A DNA stretch of 64,000 nt from Vibrio gallicus (GTDB taxonomy: Bacteria; Pseudomonadota; Gammaproteobacteria; Enterobacterales; Vibrionaceae). Under the pieces are notes generated by a model. The model saw nothing but the letters and a program-made list of their open reading frames with translations. It was not told where the DNA came from and did no database searches. The stretch covers positions 1,178,001 through 1,242,000 of the forward strand of contig NZ_AP024871.1 in NCBI RefSeq assembly GCF_024346875.1. The letters run 5' to 3'. Positions 1 to 8,279 of the stretch are shown here, piece by piece; the first letter of the stretch is position 1, and each line of letters begins with the position of its first letter. Position numbers and translations under genes: made by a program.

Positions 1-1053
1 TACGACGACCGCAGCAAGACCCGTCTTTGCACCCTGAGAGGATGCAATACCTGACTCAGAGAACGCGGTAATAGAGGTGGTGCCCAGTACGGTACCAATA
101 ACTGTGCCACCAGCATCTGCCACTAAGGCTGATTTTGCATTCGGAACTTTGCCATCTTTATCAATGATGCCCGCATCGCGACCAACACCGACTATGGTGC
201 TTAATCCATCAAAAAAGTCGACGATGAAGAAGATAATGATAATAAATAGCAGATCAAATAGCTTTTCTGGGGTAAAGGCTGAAAAGTTAAAGATTGCGCC
301 AAGACTTGGGGCAAGGCTTGGCGGCATAGATAACAGAGAATCAGGGATTGGCGCATTGGCTGTTCCCATAAACACATCGGCAACTATGGTCAGTACAATT
401 GAGGTAACGAATGAAATAAACGTTGCTAGCTTAATGTCTCTTATCATGCAGCCAAGTGCGACAAAAATACTGATATAAGCAATCAATACCTGCGGCTCTT
501 TGATGTTACCCATACTCACCAGTATAAATGGATTAGCTACAATAATTCCCGCGTTCTTAAGACCAAGAAAGGCGATAAAAAGGCCAAGAGAGACAGTGAT
601 TGCCAGTTTGAGATCTTCTGGAATCGATTCAATCATCGTCTTTCTAATCTTAGTCAAAGAGAAAATAAGATAAATGATGCCTGATAGAAAGATGCCAAAT
701 AGGGCTTCATGCCATAACAGAGCCACGGAACCGCTAAATAAAACCCCCTTAAAGAAGCCATTCATACTCATACCGGGCGCGAGCATAACGGGATAGTTAC
801 CAAATATACCCATAATTAGGGTTGCAATCGCCGCTGCAATTGCGGTCGCCGTAAATACTGCGCCGCGATCCATGCCGGGTATATCACCCAAAATGGCAGG
901 GTTGACCGCTAGGATATAACTCATCGCTAAGAAGGTGATAAAACCTGCGTATAACTCAGTACCGATACTCGATTTGCGCTCGCTGATCTTGAAATGACGA
1001 TCGATAACCGAGGTATCACTTGGGCTTGGTTGAATAAGGGTTTCTTGACTCAC
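1..1053 (-). CDS. NCS2-family purine (guanine/hypoxanthine-type) permease, 3' end missing
   Basis: Inner-membrane proton-coupled nucleobase importer of the NCS2/AzgA-like clade. 351 residues are visible and the gene runs off the left edge, so roughly the last quarter is missing. Many hydrophobic helices are visible. Family marks include FLAMSYILAVNP near the N-terminus, APGMSMNGFF (AzgA members usually have APGMGLNAYF), VDFFDGLSTIVGVG and the TSITAFSESG segment. The start is GTG at 1053 with AAGG about nine bases upstream; no in-frame ATG fits as well. A purine riboswitch and a PurR-like operator lie upstream, which argues for a purine substrate. The exact substrate is inferred. Confidence 0.88.
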   Translation of the reverse strand, partial: MSQETLIQPSPSDTSVIDRHFKISERKSSIGTELYAGFITFLAMSYILAVNPAILGDIPGMDRGAVFTATAIAAAIATLIMGIFGNYPVMLAPGMSMNGFFKGVLFSGSVALLWHEALFGIFLSGIIYLIFSLTKIRKTMIESIPEDLKLAITVSLGLFIAFLGLKNAGIIVANPFILVSMGNIKEPQVLIAYISIFVALGCMIRDIKLATFISFVTSIVLTIVADVFMGTANAPIPDSLLSMPPSLAPSLGAIFNFSAFTPEKLFDLLFIIIIFFIVDFFDGLSTIVGVGRDAGIIDKDGKVPNAKSALVADAGGTVIGTVLGTTSITAFSESGIASSQGAKTGLAAVVV

Positions 1054-1163
1054 TATGTAACCTTAATTAATTAGAACAATTAGGGGAGTCTATCTAACTA
1101 AAGACAGAGCAAAACATCGAAGCCAATGTGAGTGATGGATGCACACAATATCAATGAGCATTG

Positions 1164-1234
1164 AAAACTGTAGTCCTAGAATTAGGCTCTAGGGTAGAAA
1201 CGATTGGTCCAAATCACCAAACATATACAGCTTC
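1164..1234 (-). promoter_or_regulatory. Purine riboswitch aptamer, guanine type
   Basis: On the minus strand the 71-nt element folds as a three-way junction. P1 is GAAGCTGTA with TACAGTTTT (two wobbles). P2 is TTTGGT with ACCAAT and loop GATTTGG (canonical GATATGG). J2/3 contains the invariant TTTCTACC. P3 is CTAGA with TCTAG, followed by GAC directly before P1. The C just before the P1 3' strand (C74 of the xpt aptamer) specifies guanine/hypoxanthine rather than adenine. Loop 3 reads GCCTAAT instead of CC-x-TAAA, so the two C bases that meet the loop-2 GG are shifted by one. It ends 110 nt before the permease start. No U-tract terminator follows. A weak hairpin at 1061-1084 could cover the AAGG, suggesting translational control. 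Confidence 0.87.
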
Positions 1235-1255
1235 GATATATTAAATTTGGCGCGT

Positions 1256-1283
1256 ATAGTAAACGTTTGCGTGGGTAATTCAA
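1256..1283 (-). promoter_or_regulatory. Promoter of the permease with an embedded PurR-like operator
   Basis: Read on the minus strand, TTGAAT (1278-1283) and TACTAT (1256-1261) are spaced by 16 nt, a fair sigma-70 promoter. The 16-mer ACGCAAACGTTTACTA (1257-1272) between and over them matches the PurR consensus (AnGCAAnCGnTTnCnT) at all but the last base. A start near 1248 would put the riboswitch at the very beginning of the leader. Confidence 0.7.
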
Positions 1284-1588
1284 TCTATATTTCGAGGTTT
1301 TCACTCAGTTATTGAATTAAAGATCTCAAAAATGAGATGCTTGGTGCGGGATTTACATTGCACAGAAACAGATTCTACTTGTTATGCCAGCCGTATCCTT
1401 GACTCTTCTGTGGCAGGGTTTTGGTCATTCAAAATATTTGAATTAATCTATCAGATCTTTCCAATTTATTAATAGTACCCACACACTTAAACTTAGATAA
1501 AGCAAACCTGCAATACTGTTGATAGGCAATTTTGCAACGAGAAGTATTGAGGTTAGTTGTTGTAAATCTTGTCAAATAAGGAGAGGTC
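1284..1588. other. Intergenic stretch between the permease promoter and pirin
   Basis: AT-rich, divergent-promoter spacer. Apart from the GGAGAG ribosome binding site of the pirin gene, I see no hairpin, repeat or convincing small gene here. Confidence 0.5.
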
Positions 1589-2284
1589 ATGATTAGGTTA
1601 CGTCGTTCAAATGAAAGAGGCAGGGCCAATCATGGATGGCTTGAGAGTCAACACACCTTTTCCTTTGCCAACTATTACGATCCACAGCAAATGGGGTTTT
1701 CTGTACTTCGTGTTATCAATGATGACCTTGTGCATCCACAAGCGGGATTTGATACCCATGGCCATAAGGATATGGAGATCATTAGCTTTGTTTTAGAAGG
1801 CGCTATTGAGCATAAAGACAGTGAAGGAAATGTTCAGACGTTGCCAGCTGGTGAGTTTCAATTAATGTCGGCAGGGAAAGGGATTTACCACAGCGAATAT
1901 AATCCCTCTAGCAGTGAAGCCTTGAAGTTCCTTCAGATCTGGATAGAACCAAACAGCGCAGGAGGTGAGCCCAGTTATCAGCAAAATGACTTTGGCAAAG
2001 AAGTCGGGCTTACTACGATTGCCTCGCCTAATGGCAAAGATGATTCAATGCTTATTAAGCAAGACGCAACCCTGTATCAGTTAGTGTTAGAGGCAAATAG
2101 CGAGATCAAGTTACAAATAGAGTCAGGTCGTAGGGTGTATTTACATCAAGTTGTAGGCTCATTAGCTGTTAATGATGCAGCTCTTGTGCAAGGCGATGGC
2201 GCTAAAGTATCTAATGAATCCAGTGTTACTTTGATAAATACGACGCAACAGCGTATCACAACGCTTATATTTGACCTTCCTTAA
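1589..2284 (+). CDS. Pirin family protein (YhhW-like, quercetin 2,3-dioxygenase type)
   Basis: Cytosolic bicupin of 231 residues, the usual size of the YhhW branch of pirins, some of which have quercetin dioxygenase activity in vitro. The four metal ligands are all present at the YhhW positions: H57, H59, H101 and E103, in GFDTHGHKDME and GIYHSEYN. The N-terminal RLRRSNERGRANHGWL and HTFSFANYYDP match the family start. ATG at 1589 is preceded by GGAGAG. It stands alone, divergent from the permease. The physiological substrate is unknown. Confidence 0.9.
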   Translation: MIRLRRSNERGRANHGWLESQHTFSFANYYDPQQMGFSVLRVINDDLVHPQAGFDTHGHKDMEIISFVLEGAIEHKDSEGNVQTLPAGEFQLMSAGKGIYHSEYNPSSSEALKFLQIWIEPNSAGGEPSYQQNDFGKEVGLTTIASPNGKDDSMLIKQDATLYQLVLEANSEIKLQIESGRRVYLHQVVGSLAVNDAALVQGDGAKVSNESSVTLINTTQQRITTLIFDLP

Positions 2285-2399
2285 TCTAGTTGGCTTCGCA
2301 GAAATTACGGGGTGCTGTGTGTATAAACAGTACTCTTATAAAAGGCGAATGTTCGAGCTAATTTATGTTTATCTAATCGTGTGATTTATGCTGTATCAG

Positions 2400-3272
2400 C
2401 TACAAAGGTGTCTTGTTGCTGTTGGTATGTCGGGAAATAAATACCAAAGCAATCCCCCCCAGTATCACTAGGCTGGTAATAATGCTGCATGTGGAGATAG
2501 GTTCACCTAACAACATTGCTCCAATAACTATTGCAAGAGCAGGAACGCATAATTGGCTCACTGCAGCCTGCAATAGTGATAACTGTTTTAATACCTTGTA
2601 CCACAATAGGTAGCCTAAGCCAGAAGTAACAGCCCCAGAGATAACCGCAAGCAGTACGCCATTCACGGTTAAAGAGATATTGGACAACAGTAGCGGGGAA
2701 CACAGCGCTGCGATAAGTGATGCCATTGCAAATCCCCAGGTTATTCCAATATTGGGGGACTGAACCTGTTTGCCCAGTGCGGTAAAGGCTGCCCAGCAGA
2801 CCCCTGACAGCATCATTAATAGCGCGGAAACTAAGTCGGGACGGGATACTGACGGTAGCATTAGCCAAGTAAAACCTGCTATAGACATAGCAATACCTAA
2901 CCATTCTAAGCTATTAAATCTCTGACCTTGACACCAATACAGCCCCAACAAAGTAAGTTGTACTGCGCCAAATAGCAGTAAAGCTCCGGTTCCTGCTGCG
3001 AGGTTTAGGTAGGCGTAGGAGAACAGGGCCGCGTAACCAAATAAGCTCGCTCCCGCGAGCCAAGTAAATCTTGTACTCGGTTTGAAACCGTAGGTTACTA
3101 TTTGTGGACTGGTTATTTTATGTATGCTGAGCAGTATTAAGGCCCCAGATAACAGCCGAATAAGGGTAAATGAACCGGCATCGATATCGCCTTGCGCCAA
3201 TGCTAAGCGACACAAAATGGAGTTTGCAGCAAAAGCTATCATCGCAATGCTAGTGAATAGAAAGGTTCGCAT
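2400..3272 (-). CDS. DMT/EamA family transporter
   Basis: 290-residue inner-membrane protein with about ten predicted helices in two similar halves, typical of the drug/metabolite transporter superfamily (EamA repeats). N-terminal MRTFLFTSIAMIAFAANSILCRLAL and the late GAMLLGEPIS segment fit the family. Its start lies 31 nt after the stop of the SgrR-like regulator, so the two are probably co-transcribed. The substrate cannot be read from the sequence; exporters of amino acids or metabolites are common in the family. Confidence 0.85.
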   Translation of the reverse strand: MRTFLFTSIAMIAFAANSILCRLALAQGDIDAGSFTLIRLLSGALILLSIHKITSPQIVTYGFKPSTRFTWLAGASLFGYAALFSYAYLNLAAGTGALLLFGAVQLTLLGLYWCQGQRFNSLEWLGIAMSIAGFTWLMLPSVSRPDLVSALLMMLSGVCWAAFTALGKQVQSPNIGITWGFAMASLIAALCSPLLLSNISLTVNGVLLAVISGAVTSGLGYLLWYKVLKQLSLLQAAVSQLCVPALAIVIGAMLLGEPISTCSIITSLVILGGIALVFISRHTNSNKTPL

Positions 3273-3303
3273 AAAGAGCCAGTTATATCCTAGTGTGGAT
3301 TTA

Positions 3304-4947
3304 TTATTGTGAATTTCGCTTGTCGAACCAAATATCGGTGAGGGTCATCATACCTAGGCTATCTACCTTCGTTCCGCGAAGGGTTTGGTGGCTTTTATAG
3401 GCAATGGACTTTATCCACAGAGGTACTAAACGCCTCTCTTTAAGGTATTGGTCTTCAATGCGATTTAAAAATTCAGATTTTGAGCAGGTGGCTTGTTGAA
3501 ATTCAGTGAGCCATTGACGCTGTCGAAACGGGGTCAGCATATGCTCTGCAGCTTGGCTTAGCAACAACCAATAATAGTGGTCAAGTACTACGTCTGAACC
3601 GAATAAGAAGTTGTCAATCCAGATATCCGCATCGCGGATTGACGCGACAAACTCGATTTGAACCCCAGTATTGCGTAGCTCGTACCATAACAGTTGCAGA
3701 GGGTCTTGTTTTAGCTCTAATACCCGAAATTGAGAGGGCAATTCATGAGGCCTAGGTGGTTCAGTAGTGGCGGCTATCTGAGATGTTCGAGAAGGCAATA
3801 CCGTGTGGGTGAGTTTCTTTTGTTCAGCATAAAATTTATGCAGGACATGTTGTACAAACTCTTGAATGGCGCTGCGAGCGTTAAGATCTAGCCTATGGCT
3901 AATACACAGGGTTTTTGTGCCCATGGTGGCATAGTGTCGATCGCGACTGTCTTTGGTATCTTCAACGTCTTCAAATTCAAACAAATGCCCAACTGAGGTT
4001 TTCTTTGATGAGATAACATGCCAGAAATCCGCTCGTTTTAACACGCCATGGGTTCCAAAGTACTGAAGGTTCTTTAATAGTGACCAGTGATCTTGGTTCC
4101 GGTACTCCCAATAATAGGCGCCAGTACCATACGGGTAATCCGGTTCTGCGGGGTTATCGAGATAGATAGCGGCGTGAATATCGGCTAAGGTGTGCAAAAA
4201 CATGGGGTCGTTTTTTTCAAGGGTCACCTCAACCCACTGGCAATTGATGTGTATCGATGCAATGTTGGCATACAGTTGATGCGCCACGCTGTTGTTGTTT
4301 TGGTGTGCGGTTAGGTTTTGTTTGATGTGCTGCGGCGTAACAAGTTCGCCATTGTGAAAGTAAACATCGGGGCGAATTCTAAAGTAGTAGGTAAGGCCCT
4401 CTTGATAAAATTGATGAGCGAGGTGTGGGGTAAACTCATTATTTTTAGCGTCATATTTGATTAACGTATCGAACATAGCATTGACAAACACGCCGGCGTT
4501 TCTATCTGTCATATCTTTAGGATGACATCTAGGTAAACAATATGGGATCAGAGAGATTAGTTCGTCAGAGTATACGTTATCGTCCGATACGTCGGTTAAC
4601 CATTCAGGAAGGTGTTGTTTGAATACATTGCCATACTTGAAAATATCAGCATAGCGAGAGGCTTCACTGAGTTCGCCATTGGCAACATAGCCCTTTAATA
4701 CTGAGCACAGTCTTTCATGGAATGACCCTTCAATCTTTAACTGGGTCTTATTACCACGGCCTTTACCAGGTATCCAGGTGATCCAGCCCAATTCGTTTAG
4801 GTTTTTCATGATCTTGGCGACATTACGTGTCGAACACGACATGATCTCAGCTAGGGTCTGGCTATCAACTACCGTGGCTTCGGTACCGAAATAGGCGTCG
4901 AGTTGCTTAAGGCGTTGCAGGTGAATGGTACTGCTTTGTTTGTCCAT
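3304..4947 (-). CDS. SgrR family transcriptional regulator
   Basis: 547 residues, close to E. coli SgrR (about 550). The N-terminal ~90 residues form a winged-helix domain (LAEIMSCSTRNVAKIMKNLNELGWITWIPGKGRGNKT). The rest resembles an ABC-type solute-binding domain (SBP_bac_5-like), which in SgrR senses a small ligand. In enteric bacteria SgrR activates the sRNA sgrS during sugar-phosphate stress. Here there is no divergent partner: the neighbour upstream is in the same direction and the downstream gene is a DMT transporter, so the likely target is that transporter. Ligand unknown. Confidence 0.85.
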   Translation of the reverse strand: MDKQSSTIHLQRLKQLDAYFGTEATVVDSQTLAEIMSCSTRNVAKIMKNLNELGWITWIPGKGRGNKTQLKIEGSFHERLCSVLKGYVANGELSEASRYADIFKYGNVFKQHLPEWLTDVSDDNVYSDELISLIPYCLPRCHPKDMTDRNAGVFVNAMFDTLIKYDAKNNEFTPHLAHQFYQEGLTYYFRIRPDVYFHNGELVTPQHIKQNLTAHQNNNSVAHQLYANIASIHINCQWVEVTLEKNDPMFLHTLADIHAAIYLDNPAEPDYPYGTGAYYWEYRNQDHWSLLKNLQYFGTHGVLKRADFWHVISSKKTSVGHLFEFEDVEDTKDSRDRHYATMGTKTLCISHRLDLNARSAIQEFVQHVLHKFYAEQKKLTHTVLPSRTSQIAATTEPPRPHELPSQFRVLELKQDPLQLLWYELRNTGVQIEFVASIRDADIWIDNFLFGSDVVLDHYYWLLLSQAAEHMLTPFRQRQWLTEFQQATCSKSEFLNRIEDQYLKERRLVPLWIKSIAYKSHQTLRGTKVDSLGMMTLTDIWFDKRNSQ

Positions 4948-5042
4948 AAATCAAAAATACGTTAAAACATGACTCACAGATTCTAGTCTAATTTATTAAG
5001 TTCTGCTTTTAGGAAATGTAATTACTCACTGCGTACAATAGC

Positions 5043-5075
5043 AAAGAGCACCTAAATATTGCGAAATAGGTGCTC
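5043..5075 (-). terminator. Terminator of the lipoprotein gene
   Basis: GAGCACCTA (5046-5054) pairs with TAGGTGCTC (5067-5075). On the minus strand the stem is followed by TTTGCT, 31 nt after the lipoprotein stop. Confidence 0.6.
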
Positions 5076-5105
5076 ATTTAATAATTTACTTAGCTTGATA
5101 TGAGA

Positions 5106-5816
5106 TTATAGGTCGTCATTGTTCTCTGGGCGCCAACTTAAGGCACTTGCAATACTTCCGACCACAACAGCATCTTTTTGATCCGCAGTTAAGCTTTCCA
5201 TCATCTGAATACTAACATGAGCGTTAGTTTCTGTAGCCGCTACCTCTTGGCCATTTAGTTTAAAGCTATAACCGAGTGGGGTGCTGGTATCAAAGGCTGC
5301 ACCTTGAGCGCGTTTTACCGCAGCTAACTGCAAGCTAGTGCCTTGAATTTGAATTGAACCGGTCTCTTTGCTGGTACCCATTAGGCTATGCTCGGCTTTG
5401 ATAGTGTACAAGCCTACTTTTTTATCACCTGAATAAATATCACAACTAAAAGGCTCACTTCCTGACATATTTAGCCCGCCAAGGGTTAAGTTGCTTTGTT
5501 CGCCATGACAGGCAAGTTTCCAGCTCTGCTCAGTACCCTCTTTTTGTATTAACGCCACTAAACCACTTTGCTTGGTTCCAGAAATACCAAACCACTTAGA
5601 GTTTGAGGCGTCACGAGAGAATTGGCCGTGATACATGTCCGCAATCTTAAAGGTACCGTCGCTACCAAATCCGCCAAACTTACCATCGACTGAAACAGCA
5701 ACTGAAGGCAGATCATTGATTGCTGCGGATTTTTCCATAACCGCAGTGGTGACGCAGCCAGAAAGTGCGCCAGCAAGCACAAGACCTAAAGTGAGGGTTG
5801 TTATGTTTTTTTTCAT
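5106..5816 (-). CDS. Predicted lipoprotein of unknown function
   Basis: 236 residues from ATG at 5816, which has GAGG nine bases upstream; an in-frame TTG at 5834 is less likely. The N-terminus MKKNITTLTLGLVLAGALSGC is a lipoprotein signal with lipobox ALSG-C20, so it should be acylated and anchored in the envelope. The mature part (residues 21-236) is polar with alternating short strands and no transmembrane segment. I do not recognise the family. It is monocistronic, with its own terminator. Confidence 0.8.
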   Translation of the reverse strand: MKKNITTLTLGLVLAGALSGCVTTAVMEKSAAINDLPSVAVSVDGKFGGFGSDGTFKIADMYHGQFSRDASNSKWFGISGTKQSGLVALIQKEGTEQSWKLACHGEQSNLTLGGLNMSGSEPFSCDIYSGDKKVGLYTIKAEHSLMGTSKETGSIQIQGTSLQLAAVKRAQGAAFDTSTPLGYSFKLNGQEVAATETNAHVSIQMMESLTADQKDAVVVGSIASALSWRPENNDDL

Positions 5817-5965
5817 TATTGTGAGCCTCGTCAATATTTATCCTATTAATATAAGCATCGAGGCACAGTAAAAGAAGAACAGTTCTGGTGATTTTGTTCT
5901 GCTTTTAAATATTGATGGGCGAGGGTTTTAGGTGATGGATTTGCTATTAAGGTATTGTTTTTATT

Positions 5966-6000
5966 AAATAAGGCGCTCAATGTTGCTGAACGCCTTATTT
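5966..6000. terminator. Terminator-like hairpin
   Basis: AAATAAGGCG (5966-5975) pairs with CGCCTTATTT (5991-6000), ten pairs, with three further pairs inside after one mismatch. It lies 20 nt beyond the stop of the small gene at 6021-6203. T-runs are inside the stem rather than after it, so direction is uncertain. Confidence 0.5.
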
Positions 6001-6020
6001 ATCAATCGGCTAAAATTAAG

Positions 6021-6203
6021 CTATTTTATTAGGTCGCTTTTAGGGTTATCAGAGTCTGAGATTAAGGGATCAAACAAGGCTAAGGGCAGTTTTTTGTGAG
6101 TCGCGACATGGAAAGCGTTACGATTAAGTTGCTGATGCATGCGTTTTCTGTGCTTAGCTGTACGATTGATCTGTAATCGACGACTCTTATTTATACCGTT
6201 CAT
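6021..6203 (-). CDS. Small basic protein, 60 aa, hypothetical
   Basis: 60 codons beginning MNGINKSRRLQINRTAKHRKR. The N-terminal two thirds are strongly basic (many K, R and H), the end acidic (DPLISDSDNPKSD). AAGG lies about 12 nt upstream of the ATG, a weak site, and a hairpin follows the stop. No domain recognised. It fills an otherwise empty gap and has a gene-like layout, but it could be a chance frame. Confidence 0.4.
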   Translation of the reverse strand: MNGINKSRRLQINRTAKHRKRMHQQLNRNAFHVATHKKLPLALFDPLISDSDNPKSDLIK

Positions 6204-6330
6204 GGGACACCGTTGCCTTATGTTGTGATTGCTATAAAAAGAAGAACACCCTAAAAATCAATGTTCCTATTTTAGTATGGATAATATTCGTACAATTGCG
6301 CAAGTTATTCACTAAATTGGTACGAAAATC

Positions 6331-6906
6331 ATGAACAAGACAAAAGCAGCGATATTATTTGCAGGCTTAACCCTAGGAAGTGCAAATATCGCGCATGCGG
6401 AAAACTTTTTGTCGGGATTGACTATGGGTGCGGGCTATTCATCAACAAGCGTTACTAACGACGATGTAACGCAAAGTCGCCCAAAGGGATATAGCATCTT
6501 TTCTCGTGGTTATTTAGTCAAATCGTGGAAGGACTACCTATTTACGGATTTTCGAGTTGTATCTGAAACAGAAAAAACAACTGGTTCTGGCGGCTCAATG
6601 AAGATAGATTTGACCCGATACCAAGCATCGCTAGGCTTAGGTTATCCGTTCCATGTTAGTGAAGGGTTCACTGTGAAGCCTTATATTCAAAGTGGTTGGT
6701 CATGGAATACGGCGAAACTAACCGCTACCTTCAATGATGGACAGCAGATGGGTGTAAAACAGCATGGTAATGGCATTTTATTGGGCACGGGTATCGAAAC
6801 CCAGTTCGGCGACCATATTATAGCCAACGTACTCGTTTTAATGAATGAGGGCAAAGGCGGCGATTCTTATGGCTCTAGCATGTTTGATATAGGTTATAAA
6901 TTCTAA
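6331..6906 (+). CDS. Small outer-membrane beta-barrel protein
   Basis: 191 residues with a clear Sec signal peptide (MNKTKAAILFAGLTLGSANIAHA, cleavage before E24). The mature part alternates hydrophobic and polar residues with many G, Y and aromatic residues and ends in F (DIGYKF), the C-terminal signature of proteins assembled by the Bam complex. Length fits an eight-stranded barrel of the OmpX/OmpW-like size class. Specific function is unknown. It is followed by a hairpin at 6926-6950 and is probably monocistronic. Confidence 0.8.
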   Translation: MNKTKAAILFAGLTLGSANIAHAENFLSGLTMGAGYSSTSVTNDDVTQSRPKGYSIFSRGYLVKSWKDYLFTDFRVVSETEKTTGSGGSMKIDLTRYQASLGLGYPFHVSEGFTVKPYIQSGWSWNTAKLTATFNDGQQMGVKQHGNGILLGTGIETQFGDHIIANVLVLMNEGKGGDSYGSSMFDIGYKF

Positions 6907-6925
6907 CTGCCGATGATTAATCTCT

Positions 6926-6950
6926 AGCGCCAAGAGCAATTATTGGCGCT
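6926..6950 (+). terminator. Terminator-like hairpin after the barrel gene
   Basis: AGCGCCAA (6926-6933) pairs with TTGGCGCT (6943-6950), 19 nt after the stop. The following TACTCTGTAATT is a poor U-tract, so termination may be weak. Confidence 0.45.
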
Positions 6951-7034
6951 TACTCTGTAATTACCTCTTTCCTCTATAGTTTTCTATTCTCTTTGGTTTA
7001 TCATTGTCCCAGTAATTTCGATAATGGACTGACA

Positions 7035-8279
7035 ATGCGTATTCTTCATACCTCCGATTGGCATTTAGGGCAAAACTTCTTCAATAAAAATCGCCGTGAT
7101 GAGCATCAAGGGTTTCTTAACTGGCTGTTAGAAGTGGCTAGGTCACAGCAGGTAGATGCAATTATTGTTGCGGGGGACATCTTTGATACCAGCACACCAC
7201 CAAGTTATGCGCGTGAGCTATATAATCAATTTGTGGTTGAAGCCAATAAATGCAATTGTCAGTTGCTACTTCTAGCCGGAAATCATGACTCGGTTTCGGT
7301 GCTAAATGAATCTAAGGGTCTACTCAAATATCTACGTGCGGACGTGATTGCCAGTGTTGGTCATGATATTGATAAGCAGCTAATCTCACTGTTCGATAGC
7401 AGCGGAAATGTAGGCGCTTTAGTATGCGCGATTCCTTTTGTTAGACCACAAGATGTGATGCATAGTCAAGCGGGAATCAAGGCATCACAAAAGCAGCAGC
7501 AACTAGGAGAGGCGATAGCTTCCCATTATCAATCCCTGTATAGCAAAGCGCAAAGCAAGCAGTCTCAAATCTTGCAACAAACTGGAACCAAAGTACCGAT
7601 CATTGCCACGGGACACCTTACCGCATTGGGCGTAACTCAGTCAGAATCGGTAAGGGATATTTATATTGGTACCCTAGAAGGGTTTGCTAGTGATGCCTTT
7701 CCACCGGCTGATTATATCGCTCTGGGGCATATTCACAGACCACAAATAGTGGCCAAAAAAGACCATATCCGCTATTGCGGCTCGCCGATCCCATTGAGTT
7801 TTGATGAGCTTAAATCCTCAAAACAAGTCGTGTTGGTTGAGTTTACGGGCGATGCGACGCAAGTTACCCCTCTCGATGTTCCAAGCTTTCAGCCGATGGC
7901 GGTACTAAAGGGTGATTTAGCCGCGATTGAACTGCAGGTTGCTCAGTACCAAGGGCAGGAGCAGCCTACCTGGCTATCCATAGAGGTTGCAGAACAGGAC
8001 TTCTTGAGTGATTTACAGCAGCGAATAGCCAGTATGGTTGAAGGGCATAGCGTGGAAGTACTGCAACTGCGACGAGCGCGTAACAATGATAAAAAATCCA
8101 TACAACAGATAAAAACGGAAACCCTAGCTGAGCTTAAACCGACTGAGGTATTTGAAAAGCGATTGGCCCTTGAGAGCTTGAGCGATGAAACAGAGCAAGC
8201 ACGACTTCGGCGGATCTCACATACCTTTACCGAGATCTTAAATGATGTTGAGTTGCAATCCAAGGAGGGTGAGCAATGA
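7035..8279 (+). CDS. sbcD: Exonuclease subunit SbcD
   Basis: Nuclease subunit of SbcCD (the bacterial Mre11 partner of Rad50), which opens hairpins and trims blocked double-strand ends. 414 residues from ATG at 7035, giving the family start MRILHTSDWHLGQ; an upstream in-frame TTG at 6993 only adds unrelated residues. Metal-binding motifs are intact: D8 and H10, GDIFD (D48), GNHD (N83, H84, D85), ATGHLT and ALGHIH. Its stop overlaps the sbcC start by four bases (ATGA), so translation is coupled. Confidence 0.96.
   Translation: MRILHTSDWHLGQNFFNKNRRDEHQGFLNWLLEVARSQQVDAIIVAGDIFDTSTPPSYARELYNQFVVEANKCNCQLLLLAGNHDSVSVLNESKGLLKYLRADVIASVGHDIDKQLISLFDSSGNVGALVCAIPFVRPQDVMHSQAGIKASQKQQQLGEAIASHYQSLYSKAQSKQSQILQQTGTKVPIIATGHLTALGVTQSESVRDIYIGTLEGFASDAFPPADYIALGHIHRPQIVAKKDHIRYCGSPIPLSFDELKSSKQVVLVEFTGDATQVTPLDVPSFQPMAVLKGDLAAIELQVAQYQGQEQPTWLSIEVAEQDFLSDLQQRIASMVEGHSVEVLQLRRARNNDKKSIQQIKTETLAELKPTEVFEKRLALESLSDETEQARLRRISHTFTEILNDVELQSKEGEQ

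Noticed and set aside
77..478. 133-codon plus-strand frame antisense to the permease
   Set aside because: The opposite strand encodes a clear NCS2 permease; this is a shadow frame.
1429..1629. 66-codon minus-strand frame before and into the pirin gene
   Set aside because: No ribosome binding site, overlaps the pirin start on the other strand, no recognisable content.
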